From the NCBI GenBank assembly GCA_964424545.1, contig CAYRJN010000089.1, positions 1 through 15,192 of the forward strand: a DNA stretch of 15,192 nucleotides. The letters run 5' to 3'. How positions within the stretch are numbered: the stretch's first letter is position 1; each line of letters starts with the position of its first letter. Under the pieces are notes generated by a model. The model saw only the letters and a program-made list of their open reading frames with translations, did not search any database and was not told the DNA's origin. The position numbers were made by a program, and so were the translations under genes. Positions 1-7,191 of this stretch are shown one piece after another. Origin of the DNA: JAUVIB01 sp964424545 (GTDB lineage Bacteria; Calditrichota; Calditrichia; Calditrichales; Calditrichaceae).

Positions 1-73
1 TAAAAACCATATAATCAAGAAATAATTTTACTATTTTGTAATATAATTTCAGAAATGCTGCTTCGTGGCTTAC

Positions 74-123
74 CGCTAACATCCCAATAAACGTATTGCG
101 TTTATTGCGAATATATGTTAAAT
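74..123. other. attC-like bulged hairpin upstream of recombinase
   Basis: Two nested pairs of inverted arms are visible. The outer pair is TAACAT (77-82) with ATGTTA (115-120). The inner pair is CAATAAACG (85-93) with CGTTTATTG (99-107), around a 5-base loop. The strands between the pairs are unequal (2 versus 7 bases), giving a bulged stem. The right edge reads GTTAAAT (117-123), which fits the integron R' consensus GTTRRRY. The left edge CGCTAAC (74-80) fits RYYYAAC at only 5 of 7 positions. Its size of about 50 bases is within the attC range. It could instead be an operator or attI-like site for the adjacent recombinase, or a structured leader. The structure is seen directly; the recombination role is inference. 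Confidence 0.3.
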
Positions 124-159
124 TTTCTTTCGTTTACTACGAAATATATTGAATTAAAT

Positions 160-1002
160 ATGAAAAAACAAGAAATTGTCGACAGCTTTATTGCTACCTT
201 GGAAATTGAAAATTATTCTCAGCAAACGATAAAAAGTTATACTTCCGCTCTTAAACTTTTTCTCCAATACGTGCAATCGCGTAAAGTAGATAAAATCAGC
301 GATCAGCTTATTCAGGAATATCTGCATTATTGCGTAAAAGAGAAACGGTACTCTTTCTCATCGATGAAGCAGGTCGTTGCGTCTATCCGCTATTTATACG
401 TAAAAACGCTTCGCAAAAAAGCGCCGGAAGTATTGAATATTGAAATGCGTAAACCAAGCAAATTGCCGGTCGTTCTATCAAAAAATGAGATTCAAAAAAT
501 CATTGCCGTAACGAAAAATATTAAGCATAAAACAATGTTTCTTTTGACCTATTCCGCCGGATTGCGTCTTGGCGAAGCGTTGAATTTAAGAATAGGCGAT
601 ATCGATTCGTCAAGGATGAAAATTCATATTATTACCGGAAAGGGTAAAAAAGATCGCTATGTGATGCTGTCGGCAAATGCGCTGGAATTATTACGGAAGT
701 ATTATAGGTTTTATAAACCGAAAGACTATATTTTTGAAGGACAAAAAGGCGGTCGTTACAGTCCCAAAAGTTTTCAAAGCGTATTTAAAGCGTCTCTAAA
801 AAAGGCCGGTATAAGAAAAAATGCAACGGTTCATTCCTTACGCCACAGTTTTGCGACGCACTTGTTGGACGCCGGTAACGATATTAGGTACATCCAAGAA
901 CTCCTTGGTCATAAACGACTTGAGACAACACAAATTTATACGCAAGTGTCGTCCTATTCCCTAAATCGTATCAAAAGTCCGGCGGAAGATATCGATATAT
1001 AA
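160..1002 (+). CDS. tyrosine recombinase (XerC/D-IntI-like integrase)
   Basis: Site-specific DNA recombinase that breaks and rejoins DNA through a 3'-phosphotyrosine. I prefer the ATG at 160 (280 aa) because the N-terminal SAM-like core-binding domain starts right after it (KKQEIVDSFIATLEIENYS). The frame also has an ATG at 115, adding 15 residues that lie inside the hairpin at 74-123. Numbered from 160, the core-binding domain spans about residues 1-95 and the catalytic domain about 105-270. The catalytic set is complete: R136 (SAGLRLGEAL), K161 (TGKGKKDR), H225-x-x-R228 (HSLRHSFATHLL), H251 (LLGH) and Y260 (TTQIYTQV). The C-terminal NRIKSPAED resembles the tail of integron integrases, but the extra I2 helix that defines IntI is absent. 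No cassette array is visible downstream. A chromosome-dimer XerC/D role is less likely given the tail and setting. Confidence 0.9.
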   Translation: MKKQEIVDSFIATLEIENYSQQTIKSYTSALKLFLQYVQSRKVDKISDQLIQEYLHYCVKEKRYSFSSMKQVVASIRYLYVKTLRKKAPEVLNIEMRKPSKLPVVLSKNEIQKIIAVTKNIKHKTMFLLTYSAGLRLGEALNLRIGDIDSSRMKIHIITGKGKKDRYVMLSANALELLRKYYRFYKPKDYIFEGQKGGRYSPKSFQSVFKASLKKAGIRKNATVHSLRHSFATHLLDAGNDIRYIQELLGHKRLETTQIYTQVSSYSLNRIKSPAEDIDI

Positions 1003-1157
1003 GAAATCGTTCTATGAAACGGCGTTTTTTCTTTTTGTTACGGTTTGTGGCGTTGTTTTTCGTACAATGGTTGTTTAAAAGAATTTCATACGATTTTAGC
1101 CAAGAAAACAGCCGCTGATCGATAGGATCGCCATAATGTTTTTAAATATAATATGAA

Positions 1158-1175
1158 CTGTAAAAAAATTTACAG
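1158..1175. repeat. perfect 7-bp inverted repeat in the 1003-1258 gap
   Basis: CTGTAAA and TTTACAG are separated by AAAA. Further short dyads lie downstream in the same gap: CAATGGA/TCCGTTG at 1189-1207 and GCCCG/CGGGC at 1219-1231, the latter 27 bases before the next gene. The gap may hold the promoter or leader of the outer-membrane gene. No convincing -35/-10 pair or terminator was found. Confidence 0.3.
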
Positions 1176-1258
1176 CGGATATTTTCAGCAATGGAATCGA
1201 TCCGTTGTCAACAAGGCCGCCCGATACGGGCTGATGATTTTAATACAAAGAAAAAGAT

Positions 1259-2371
1259 ATGAAAAGCCGTGTATTATTTATCGTTTTATTAATCGTATTT
1301 TTAAGTGAACTTTCGGCCGGCGAGTTTAGCGCTAAAGGATTGGTCGCCGCTTGGGCGGACGGATCCTATAATGAAAGTTTATATGAAAAAAATATCGGCA
1401 TTCGCGCCATTCCGGAATTCAACTATTCTCAATCCGTTTTTAATGACAACAGCCTTGACCTTTTCGCTTCATTCAACGCCTATCTTTCATCCGATTTCGA
1501 TACGCTCAATTATGATTTAAAATTATACCGTCTCAAACTGCGTTATGCAGACGATCAAATGGATTTTCGTATCGGTCTGCAAAAGATTGAATTCGGGCCG
1601 GCTAAAATATTGCGTCCGCTCAGATGGTTCGATAGTATTGATCCTCGCGATCCTTTAAAAATGACCGACGGCGTTTATGCGGCGCTCTTCCGATATTTCT
1701 TTTTAAATAACGCTAATGTTTGGCTGTGGGGCGTTCACGGGGAGGATAAAACTCGCGGTTGGGAGCGGCTGCCTTCGGTGAAAGGTAATATTGAATACGG
1801 CGGGCGTTTCCAGTTTCCTTTACTCGGCGGAGAAAGCGCCGTAACGTATCATCATCGCGAAGTAAACTTGAACCTGTTTAACCGTTTTAATAAACAATTT
1901 AATGAGAATCGCTATGCCCTTGACGGTCGCTGGGATCTCGGCGCGGGCGTGTGGTATGAAGCGGTTGCAAAATATGCTGATCTTGATTTACTTCCTTATC
2001 AATGGCAAAAAATGCTGACGCTCGGCGCAGATTATACCTTTTCCGTGGGCAACGGACTTTATGTTATTGCCGAACATATGCTGATACAATTGTCAAAAGA
2101 GTTTGCCGATAGCGATGAAGATGATAAAACAACAGCGCTTAGTGTGATGTATCCCTTCGGCATATTCGATACGATCTCTTCCATAACCTATTTTAATTGG
2201 GACGAAAATGAGTTTTACCAGTTTCTAAGCTGGCAACGAACCTATGATAATTTTGCTTTTAATTTGAACTTGTTTTATTATCCTCAAGGAGAATACAGCG
2301 GCAACAATAACGCTTTGCATCTTCCCAAACGCGGATACGGAGCGCAATTTATGGTAATGTACTATTATTAG
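1259..2371 (+). CDS. outer-membrane beta-barrel protein (porin-like)
   Basis: Predicted 370-residue outer-membrane protein. A signal peptide is clear: MKSR, then a hydrophobic core, then LSAG with likely cleavage after A20. The mature part is rich in aromatic residues and in alternating hydrophobic/polar stretches typical of beta strands. It ends in an aromatic C-terminus (MVMYYY) of the kind used by the BAM machinery. Residues around 100-140 (IGLQKIEFGPAKILRP, then DPRDPL) resemble the barrel-start region of DUF1302/alginate-porin-like proteins, but I do not recognise an exact family. It precedes the ABC/LolA-like operon by 428 bases on the same strand, so it may be the outer-membrane partner of that system (inference). 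The Shine-Dalgarno is weak (AAAGA). Confidence 0.75.
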   Translation: MKSRVLFIVLLIVFLSELSAGEFSAKGLVAAWADGSYNESLYEKNIGIRAIPEFNYSQSVFNDNSLDLFASFNAYLSSDFDTLNYDLKLYRLKLRYADDQMDFRIGLQKIEFGPAKILRPLRWFDSIDPRDPLKMTDGVYAALFRYFFLNNANVWLWGVHGEDKTRGWERLPSVKGNIEYGGRFQFPLLGGESAVTYHHREVNLNLFNRFNKQFNENRYALDGRWDLGAGVWYEAVAKYADLDLLPYQWQKMLTLGADYTFSVGNGLYVIAEHMLIQLSKEFADSDEDDKTTALSVMYPFGIFDTISSITYFNWDENEFYQFLSWQRTYDNFAFNLNLFYYPQGEYSGNNNALHLPKRGYGAQFMVMYYY

Positions 2372-2534
2372 AATATCGAATGGTGAAGTAAAGAACATTT
2401 GAATAGCAGGCGTAAAAGGAGTCTGGGGTAATCGGCGGTTAATAGTGATAAAGGAGAGATATTTAATCCTATTTACGGTCATTTTCCTTGAAAAAGGGGA
2501 AGAGCAAATCCGTATTGTCATGGCAAGCGACGCA

Positions 2535-2580
2535 GGAGCGTGACAATCCCGTCAAAGGCGGCTAAGGATTGCCGCGCTCC
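2535..2580. repeat. GC-rich imperfect hairpin repeat in the 2372-2799 gap
   Basis: Arms 2535-2549 (GGAGCGTGACAATCC) and 2566-2580 (GGATTGCCGCGCTCC) pair over 15 positions with one G-U and one A-C mismatch, around a 16-base loop. It is markedly more GC-rich than its surroundings and starts in a GCAAGCGACGCAGGAGCG-type context. That wording is familiar from degenerate intergenic repeats in many bacterial genomes. It has no T-run, so it is not a classic intrinsic terminator. The rest of this 428-base gap holds no gene I can support; its far end carries the repeat at 2721-2788. Confidence 0.5.
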
Positions 2581-2720
2581 ACCTTGTTCCGCTCCTAATG
2601 AGAGGCAGTTTGTTATTATTCTAACTAATGCGTGGCCTGTCGTTTTAATCACGACGAAATTGGGGCCGGATATCTCCAATTAATAAGCGGATTTTTATTA
2701 ATTTGTATGAATATCCGATA

Positions 2721-2788
2721 ATGAATATTGAAGAATAAAAATTTGGACATTTGTCGCTTGGGTATTCGTTTTTGAAAGATGAAATAAA
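2721..2788 (+). repeat. dispersed repeat, copy 1 (upstream of ABC ATPase)
   Basis: This stretch aligns with 4676-4742 almost end to end. Shared blocks in order are ATGAAT, TGAAG, TAAAAA, ATTTGGACA, TTGG.TATTCG, GTTTTTGA and TGAAATAAA. It ends at the Shine-Dalgarno (AAAGG, 2786-2790) of the ATPase gene. The two copies differ by small indels and substitutions, so this is an old or fast-decaying repeat. Its function is unknown; it may be a mobile-repeat remnant or a carrier of translation signals. Confidence 0.6.
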
Positions 2789-2799
2789 GGAAAGTAAAA

Positions 2800-3498
2800 A
2801 TGGAAAAGAAATCCCTTATAGAAATAAAAAATCTAATCAAGGATTATCCTATGGGCGGCGGATATTTTCGTGCATTAAAGGACATTAATGTGATATTTTC
2901 CGAAGGCGAGTTTGCAGGATTGGTGGGGCCGTCGGGTTCGGGAAAAACAACCTTGTTAAATATTATCGGCGCGTTGGATAATCCCACGCAGGGCAGCGCT
3001 GTTGTGCTCGGCAGGCATGTTGAAAATATGACGCAGAAAGAGGCCGCTAAGCTTAGGAATCAGTATCTCGGTTTTATCTTTCAAACTTATAATTTATTAC
3101 CGGCTTATACGGTTTACGAAAACGTGGAATTCCCTTTGCTGCTGTTGCGACGCGGCGATGATGAGCGCAAAAAAGAGGTGATGAAATCCCTTGAATGGGT
3201 TGGTTTAACGGATAAGGTAAACTCCCGTCCGGCGCAGCTTTCCGGCGGAGAAGCGCAACGGGTGGCCATTGCGCGCGCTATGGTCAAACGGCCTAAATTG
3301 GTGCTGGCCGACGAACCGACCGCCAATCTGGATTCGGAGAATTCGCATAATATTTTAAAAATGATGAAAAAATTAAACGAAGAATTAAATACTACTTTCC
3401 TTTTTGCCACGCATGACACTAAAGTAATCAGCTATTTAAAACGAAAAATCACTTTAACCGACGGCAGAATAAGCGACGACAGCGGAGCGATAAAATGA
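2800..3498 (+). CDS. ABC transporter ATP-binding protein (LolD/MacB type)
   Basis: Cytoplasmic ATPase that powers an FtsX-type exporter. It has 232 residues, the normal size for LolD-like subunits. Walker A is GPSGSGKTT (43-51), the Q-loop glutamine is about Q95 (GFIFQTYNLLP), the signature is LSGGEAQR (147-154), Walker B is LVLADEP (167-173) with TANLDSE following, and the switch histidine is H205 (ATHD). The QTYNLLPAYTVYENVEFPL segment is characteristic of the LolD/MacB/FtsE subfamily. The start is supported by AAAGG 9 bases upstream. The stop overlaps the ATG of the next gene (ATGA), so it is translationally coupled to the first permease. The substrate cannot be read from this subunit. Confidence 0.93.
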   Translation: MEKKSLIEIKNLIKDYPMGGGYFRALKDINVIFSEGEFAGLVGPSGSGKTTLLNIIGALDNPTQGSAVVLGRHVENMTQKEAAKLRNQYLGFIFQTYNLLPAYTVYENVEFPLLLLRRGDDERKKEVMKSLEWVGLTDKVNSRPAQLSGGEAQRVAIARAMVKRPKLVLADEPTANLDSENSHNILKMMKKLNEELNTTFLFATHDTKVISYLKRKITLTDGRISDDSGAIK

Positions 3499-4679
3499 GA
3501 CTGCTTATTAAACTGGCCTATCGTAACATTACACACGCGGGATTACGCACATGGCTTAATGTTTTTGTTTTATCACTGGCTTTTGTGTTGATTATTTGGA
3601 TGCAGGGGTTATACGACGGTATCGCCCGCGATGTGATGCGTTCCACCATAAATATGGAAATCGGGGGCGGCGTGTTTTGGCAAAAAAATTATGACCCTTA
3701 TGATCCATTGACTCTTGGGGATGCGCACGCTCCTATTCCAGAAGCATTAAAAAAATTGATTAAAAGGGGTAAAGCGGCGCCGATCCTGATTGTTTCCGGT
3801 TCCGTTTTTCCCAAAGGCCGTATTCATAATATCCGCGTTAAGGGTATTGATCCGCACCAGAAAGTTCTTCGGCTTCCCACAAATGTTTTATGGCCGGATT
3901 CTTTACCCGATGCCGTCCCCGCCTTAATCGGCTCGCAAATGGCGCATAATACCGGTTTAAAACGAGGCGATTACGTAACGTTAAGATGGAGAGACGTCAA
4001 TGGGGTTTTTGACGCAACCGATCTTAAAATTGTTTATATTATGAATACCAATGTGCAAACGGTTGATGTCGGACAAGTTTGGATTCCTTTGGAAAGATTG
4101 TGGAAAATGAGCGCTATGCCCGGACAAGCGACTTTGATCGTTATGGACAGAGAATTGAAAAATATTCCCGCCGATACGTCGCAATGGGTTTTTCGCAATC
4201 AGGATTATTTATTAAAAGAGATAAAACGATTTATCCGCAATAAAAAAGCGTCATCTTACATGATGTATATTTTGCTTTTGAGTCTGGCTTTGCTTTCCAT
4301 TTTCGATACACAGGTGTTATCGGTATTTCGACGGCGCAAAGAGATGGGTACCATGATGGCTCTCGGAATGACGCGCCGTAATCTCGTTGCTCTTTTTACG
4401 TTGGAAGGCGTGATGAACGGGTTTTTGGCGTTGATTGTCGGGGCGCTTTACGGGACGCCGCTTTTAATTTACACAGCGCGTCATGGTATCGCTCTACTTG
4501 ATATCAGCCGTCAAACGGGTATGGCTTTTAGCCCCGTTTTGTATCCGGTATATGGTTTCGTTTTGGTGATTTCCACAACCATAATTTTGCTGATTAGCGT
4601 TGTAATAGTCAGTTATCTGCCGGTTCGTAAAATTTCCGCATTAAAACCCACGGAAGCGCTGAAAGGGAAAATAGCATGA
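3495..4679 (+). CDS. ABC transporter permease, FtsX/LolC-like (first)
   Basis: Inner-membrane permease of 394 residues with the FtsX/MacB plan. TM1 is at about 20-38, then a large periplasmic domain (about 40-250), then three TM segments at about 256-275, 303-328 and 352-375. The cytoplasmic coupling region after TM2 reads RRRKEMGTMMALGMTRRNL (279-297), and the C-terminus has YLPVRKISALKPTEALKG. Both are classic for this family. It overlaps the ATPase gene by 4 bases and probably forms a heterodimer with the second permease, like LolC/LolE. Likely cargo is a lipoprotein, lipid or other hydrophobic envelope molecule, judging from the LolA-like gene in the same operon (inference). Confidence 0.9.
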   Translation: MRLLIKLAYRNITHAGLRTWLNVFVLSLAFVLIIWMQGLYDGIARDVMRSTINMEIGGGVFWQKNYDPYDPLTLGDAHAPIPEALKKLIKRGKAAPILIVSGSVFPKGRIHNIRVKGIDPHQKVLRLPTNVLWPDSLPDAVPALIGSQMAHNTGLKRGDYVTLRWRDVNGVFDATDLKIVYIMNTNVQTVDVGQVWIPLERLWKMSAMPGQATLIVMDRELKNIPADTSQWVFRNQDYLLKEIKRFIRNKKASSYMMYILLLSLALLSIFDTQVLSVFRRRKEMGTMMALGMTRRNLVALFTLEGVMNGFLALIVGALYGTPLLIYTARHGIALLDISRQTGMAFSPVLYPVYGFVLVISTTIILLISVVIVSYLPVRKISALKPTEALKGKIA

Positions 4680-4742
4680 ATGATGAAGTAAAAAATTTGG
4701 ACAATGGCAATTGGATATTCGGTTTTTGATTGGTGAAATAAA
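4676..4742 (+). repeat. dispersed repeat, copy 2 (fills gap between permeases)
   Basis: Homologous to 2721-2788. It starts inside the last codons of the first permease gene (ATGAATGATGAAG) and runs to the start codon of the second, so the whole intercistronic space is repeat sequence. It holds the blocks AAATTTGGACA, TTGGATATTCGGTTTTTGA and GGTGAAATAAATG. The only Shine-Dalgarno candidate for the downstream gene is GGTGA within it. The other two joints of the operon are 4-base overlaps, so this spacer looks like a later insertion. Confidence 0.6.
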
Positions 4743-6016
4743 TGATAAAATTTTTAATTAAAGGCCTGATGCGCGATAAGAAACGCAGCCTTTTTCCCGT
4801 TTTGGTTGTAGCCATCGGCGTATTTCTTACAACGCTGCTCTACTCATGGATGATGGGCGTGTTTAATGAAATGATCGACGGGAATGCCCGTTTCGATACG
4901 GGGCATGTAAAAATAATGACGCGGGCTTACTACGAAATCGCATCTCAAATTCCTAATGATCTGGGAATTGTTAACGTGGACAGCGTAGTTGCATCGTTGC
5001 GCGCGAGGTATCCCGATTATGATTGGACGCCGCGCATCAAATTCGGCGGTTTATTGGACTTCCCCGATGAAAACGGAGAGACGCGAACTCAGGGGCCGGT
5101 AATAGGCTTTGCCATCGATCTTTTTTCTAATGATTCTCATGAATCTCAGCGTTGGCGTTTAGAAGAGTCCGTGGTAAGAGGAAGAATGCCGCAGAAACCG
5201 TACGAGATTTTATTAAGCGATGAATTCGCCCTTAAACAAGGCGTCAACCCCGGAGATGTGGGAACATTAATCGGAGCAACCGCTAACGGCGCAATGGCCG
5301 TGCAAAATTTTATAGTTGCCGGCACGGTTACTTTCGGTATGGCGCCGATGGATAGAGGAGCGATGATTGTGGATATCGGCGATGCGCAATATGCTTTGGA
5401 TATGGATAACGGAGCTGGAGAGATCGTCGGTTACGCTAAAAATATGCTCTATGATTCAGAACGATCTTCCGAAATCTGCAATGATTTTAACCGTAAAAAT
5501 AAAAATACCGATAAATCTTTTTCGTTAATAGCCGTTACATTGGAGCAGCAAAACGGATTGGGGGACTATCTTAAATTCGCCCGTTCCGCCGGATTTTTAG
5601 TGGTTCTGATTTTTGTAATTTCCATGGGTATCGTTCTGTGGAACAGCGGATTAATGGCCGGTATCAGACGTTACGGAGAAATCGGCGTGCGTCTGGCCAT
5701 CGGCGAATCAAAAAGCCATATTTACGGGACATTAATTATGGAATCGGTAGTGGTCGGAATTGTCGGATCGCTTATCGGCGTCGCTTTCGGTTTGCTTGTG
5801 GCCTATTATTTTCAGGAGATCGGAATTGATATCAGCGGGTCGTTTAAAAATTCATCGTTAATGGTGCATAACGTTATCCGCGCCCGTATTACAGCGGTTA
5901 GTTTTTATATTGGTCTGTTTCCAGGAATTTTATCAAATATATTCGGAACGGCCATTGCCGGTATCGGTGTGTTTAAGCGTCAAACGGCATCTTTATTTAA
6001 GGAGTTGGAAACATGA
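4742..6016 (+). CDS. ABC transporter permease, FtsX/LolE-like (second)
   Basis: Second inner-membrane permease, 424 residues. TM1 is at about 17-38, a periplasmic domain follows (about 40-278), and TM segments lie at about 283-303, 332-356 and 385-408. The coupling region reads RRYGEIGVRLAIGESKSHI (308-326), matching the FtsX family motif of the first permease. The C-terminus is KRQTASLFKELET rather than the usual P-x-EAL motif. It is more diverged from the first permease than a recent duplicate would be, which supports a heterodimer. The start depends on the weak GGTGA in the repeat just upstream. Its end overlaps the LolA-like gene by 4 bases, so expression is coupled. Confidence 0.88.
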   Translation: MIKFLIKGLMRDKKRSLFPVLVVAIGVFLTTLLYSWMMGVFNEMIDGNARFDTGHVKIMTRAYYEIASQIPNDLGIVNVDSVVASLRARYPDYDWTPRIKFGGLLDFPDENGETRTQGPVIGFAIDLFSNDSHESQRWRLEESVVRGRMPQKPYEILLSDEFALKQGVNPGDVGTLIGATANGAMAVQNFIVAGTVTFGMAPMDRGAMIVDIGDAQYALDMDNGAGEIVGYAKNMLYDSERSSEICNDFNRKNKNTDKSFSLIAVTLEQQNGLGDYLKFARSAGFLVVLIFVISMGIVLWNSGLMAGIRRYGEIGVRLAIGESKSHIYGTLIMESVVVGIVGSLIGVAFGLLVAYYFQEIGIDISGSFKNSSLMVHNVIRARITAVSFYIGLFPGILSNIFGTAIAGIGVFKRQTASLFKELET

Positions 6017-6753
6017 AATATTTTGCAATACTGTTTGTATTTACGGCGTTAAACGTCGGTTACGCTCAAAAGTTAACGGCGACGGACATTTTAAAAAAGA
6101 TTGATCATAATTTGGTTATTGATCAGGCGGAATTAAAAACGCGTATGATAATTCACAGCCGCAGCGGAACGCGCACTATTGAAGCAAAAAGCTGGGTTAA
6201 GGGTAAAGATAAAAGTTTTATAGAATACTTGAAACCGCCCCGCGAAAAAGGTAAACGAATGTTAAAAATCAAAGATAAAATATGGACCTATACGCCGGAG
6301 CCGACGGATCGCATTATAACCATATCGGGACATCTGCTACGCCAATCGGTAATGGGTTCCGACCTGTCTTACGAAGATATTACGGAAAATTCGCGCTTAT
6401 TGGATAATTATAAGGCCGAAACTATCGGTAAGGAAAAAGTGCGTGATTTTAATTGTATCGTTTTAGAACTTACCAGTAAAAAAGAAGGTGTCACTTATTA
6501 TCGACGTAAATTGTGGGTGGATAAAAAACATTGGCTGCCCTTGGTGGAAGAACGTTTTGCCAAAAGCGGTCGGCTTTTAAAAAAGACGGAAATGTTCGAT
6601 TATTATCGTCTGAAAGACCGCTGGTATCCTAAAAAAATCACCTTTAAAGATATGCTTTCAAGCGGCAAAGGTACGGAATATATTATTGATTCAATCAATA
6701 TGGATGTGAAAATTCCCGATAAAAAATTTACCAAGGCCGCTTTAAGAAGATAG
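6013..6753 (+). CDS. outer-membrane lipoprotein-sorting protein (LolA-like)
   Basis: Predicted periplasmic carrier of 246 residues. The signal peptide is MKYFAILFVFTALNVGYA with cleavage likely after A18, before QKLTATDILKKID. The family signature is clear: EYLKPPREKGKRMLKIKDKI (71-90), WTYTPEPTDRI (91-101) and LRQSVMGSDLSYEDIT (109-124). Proteins of this type have a LolA/LppX-like half-barrel fold and usually sit beside MMPL or ABC exporters. Here the gene overlaps the second permease by 4 bases. The likely role is receiving a hydrophobic cargo from the permeases and carrying it across the periplasm (inference from family and operon). The true LolA for lipoproteins in general is probably encoded elsewhere. 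Confidence 0.88.
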   Translation: MKYFAILFVFTALNVGYAQKLTATDILKKIDHNLVIDQAELKTRMIIHSRSGTRTIEAKSWVKGKDKSFIEYLKPPREKGKRMLKIKDKIWTYTPEPTDRIITISGHLLRQSVMGSDLSYEDITENSRLLDNYKAETIGKEKVRDFNCIVLELTSKKEGVTYYRRKLWVDKKHWLPLVEERFAKSGRLLKKTEMFDYYRLKDRWYPKKITFKDMLSSGKGTEYIIDSINMDVKIPDKKFTKAALRR

Positions 6754-6961
6754 AGTATGTTCGAATCTTCCGTACATGATAATGGAGTTCAACTATTTTA
6801 TTGTATAGGGAGTTCAAAAAACAGCATATTTCGGACATTTTCAATATTTATTGTAATTTTACATTTTTGTTATTTTGATCCCACATAGGCGAGAGATAAA
6901 TCTTAAAAGCAAAACACAGTTTAAATCGTTCGCTTTTCGAGAATATTGTGCAATTTGTTAT

Positions 6962-6981
6962 TTCTCCGATTTATCGGAGAA
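6962..6981. repeat. perfect palindromic hairpin, TTCTCCGAT/ATCGGAGAA
   Basis: Nine-base arms flank a TT centre. The outer context is TGTTAT on the left and TGACA on the right. The design, a GTCATT-like flank then a hairpin then an AATGACA flank, resembles REP/MITE-type palindromic units. It may act as a bidirectional 3'-end structure between convergent operons. Confidence 0.5.
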
Positions 6982-7027
6982 TGACAGCAATAGACCTAAC
7001 TTCCTTCACATCTAGAATCAAACTCAT

Positions 7028-7063
7028 TTGTCATGCCCGCATGTTTTAGGAGGGAGTCTAAAT
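7028..7063 (+). repeat. 36-base dispersed repeat, plus-strand copy
   Basis: It matches the reverse complement of 12759-12794 at 30 of 36 positions without gaps, by my alignment. The shared blocks are TTGTCAT, GCATGTTTTA, GGGA and CTAAAT. The wording (TGTCATGCCCGC...GGGAGTCTA) is like the widespread GTCATTCCCGC...GGGAATCTA class of intergenic repeats. Confidence 0.65.
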
Positions 7064-7140
7064 ACTGTCATTTGCCGCATTTTAATTATTCCGTTAAATG
7101 GGGAATGACGCCTCCATGACGTTTGCTATTATCGTCATAA

Positions 7141-7163
7141 ATTAATTTGCAAAGCTATGTTCC
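7141..7163 (-). repeat. 3'-flank repeat, diverged third copy
   Basis: Read on the minus strand, this gives GGAACATAGCTTTGCAAA then TTAAT. It matches the start of the elements at 10727 and 12594 (AGAACATAGCTTCGSAAAGTGATTAAT) apart from a 4-base deletion and a few substitutions. Like them, it lies just downstream of a gene's stop in the sense direction, here the corrinoid gene ending at 7192. The remainder of the element is not recognisable. Confidence 0.5.
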
Positions 7164-7191
7164 TTAACCGTCTAATACGAGTCGTAGAAGA

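Larger units (their letters stand above)
6754..7191. other. non-coding gap between convergent genes, with repeats
   Basis: This 438-base region separates the 3' ends of the ABC operon (plus) and the corrinoid gene (minus). No supported gene lies here. It contains a 9-bp hairpin at 6962-6981, a 36-base dispersed repeat at 7028-7063, a GTCATT...AATGAC pair around 7067-7118, and a 3'-flank repeat at 7141-7163. No T-run terminator was found for either gene. Confidence 0.5.

Noticed and set aside
1025..1035. Intrinsic terminator after the recombinase (AAAC-GGC-GTTT followed by Ts)
   Set aside because: The stem is only 4 bp with a 3-base loop, which is too weak despite the T-run.
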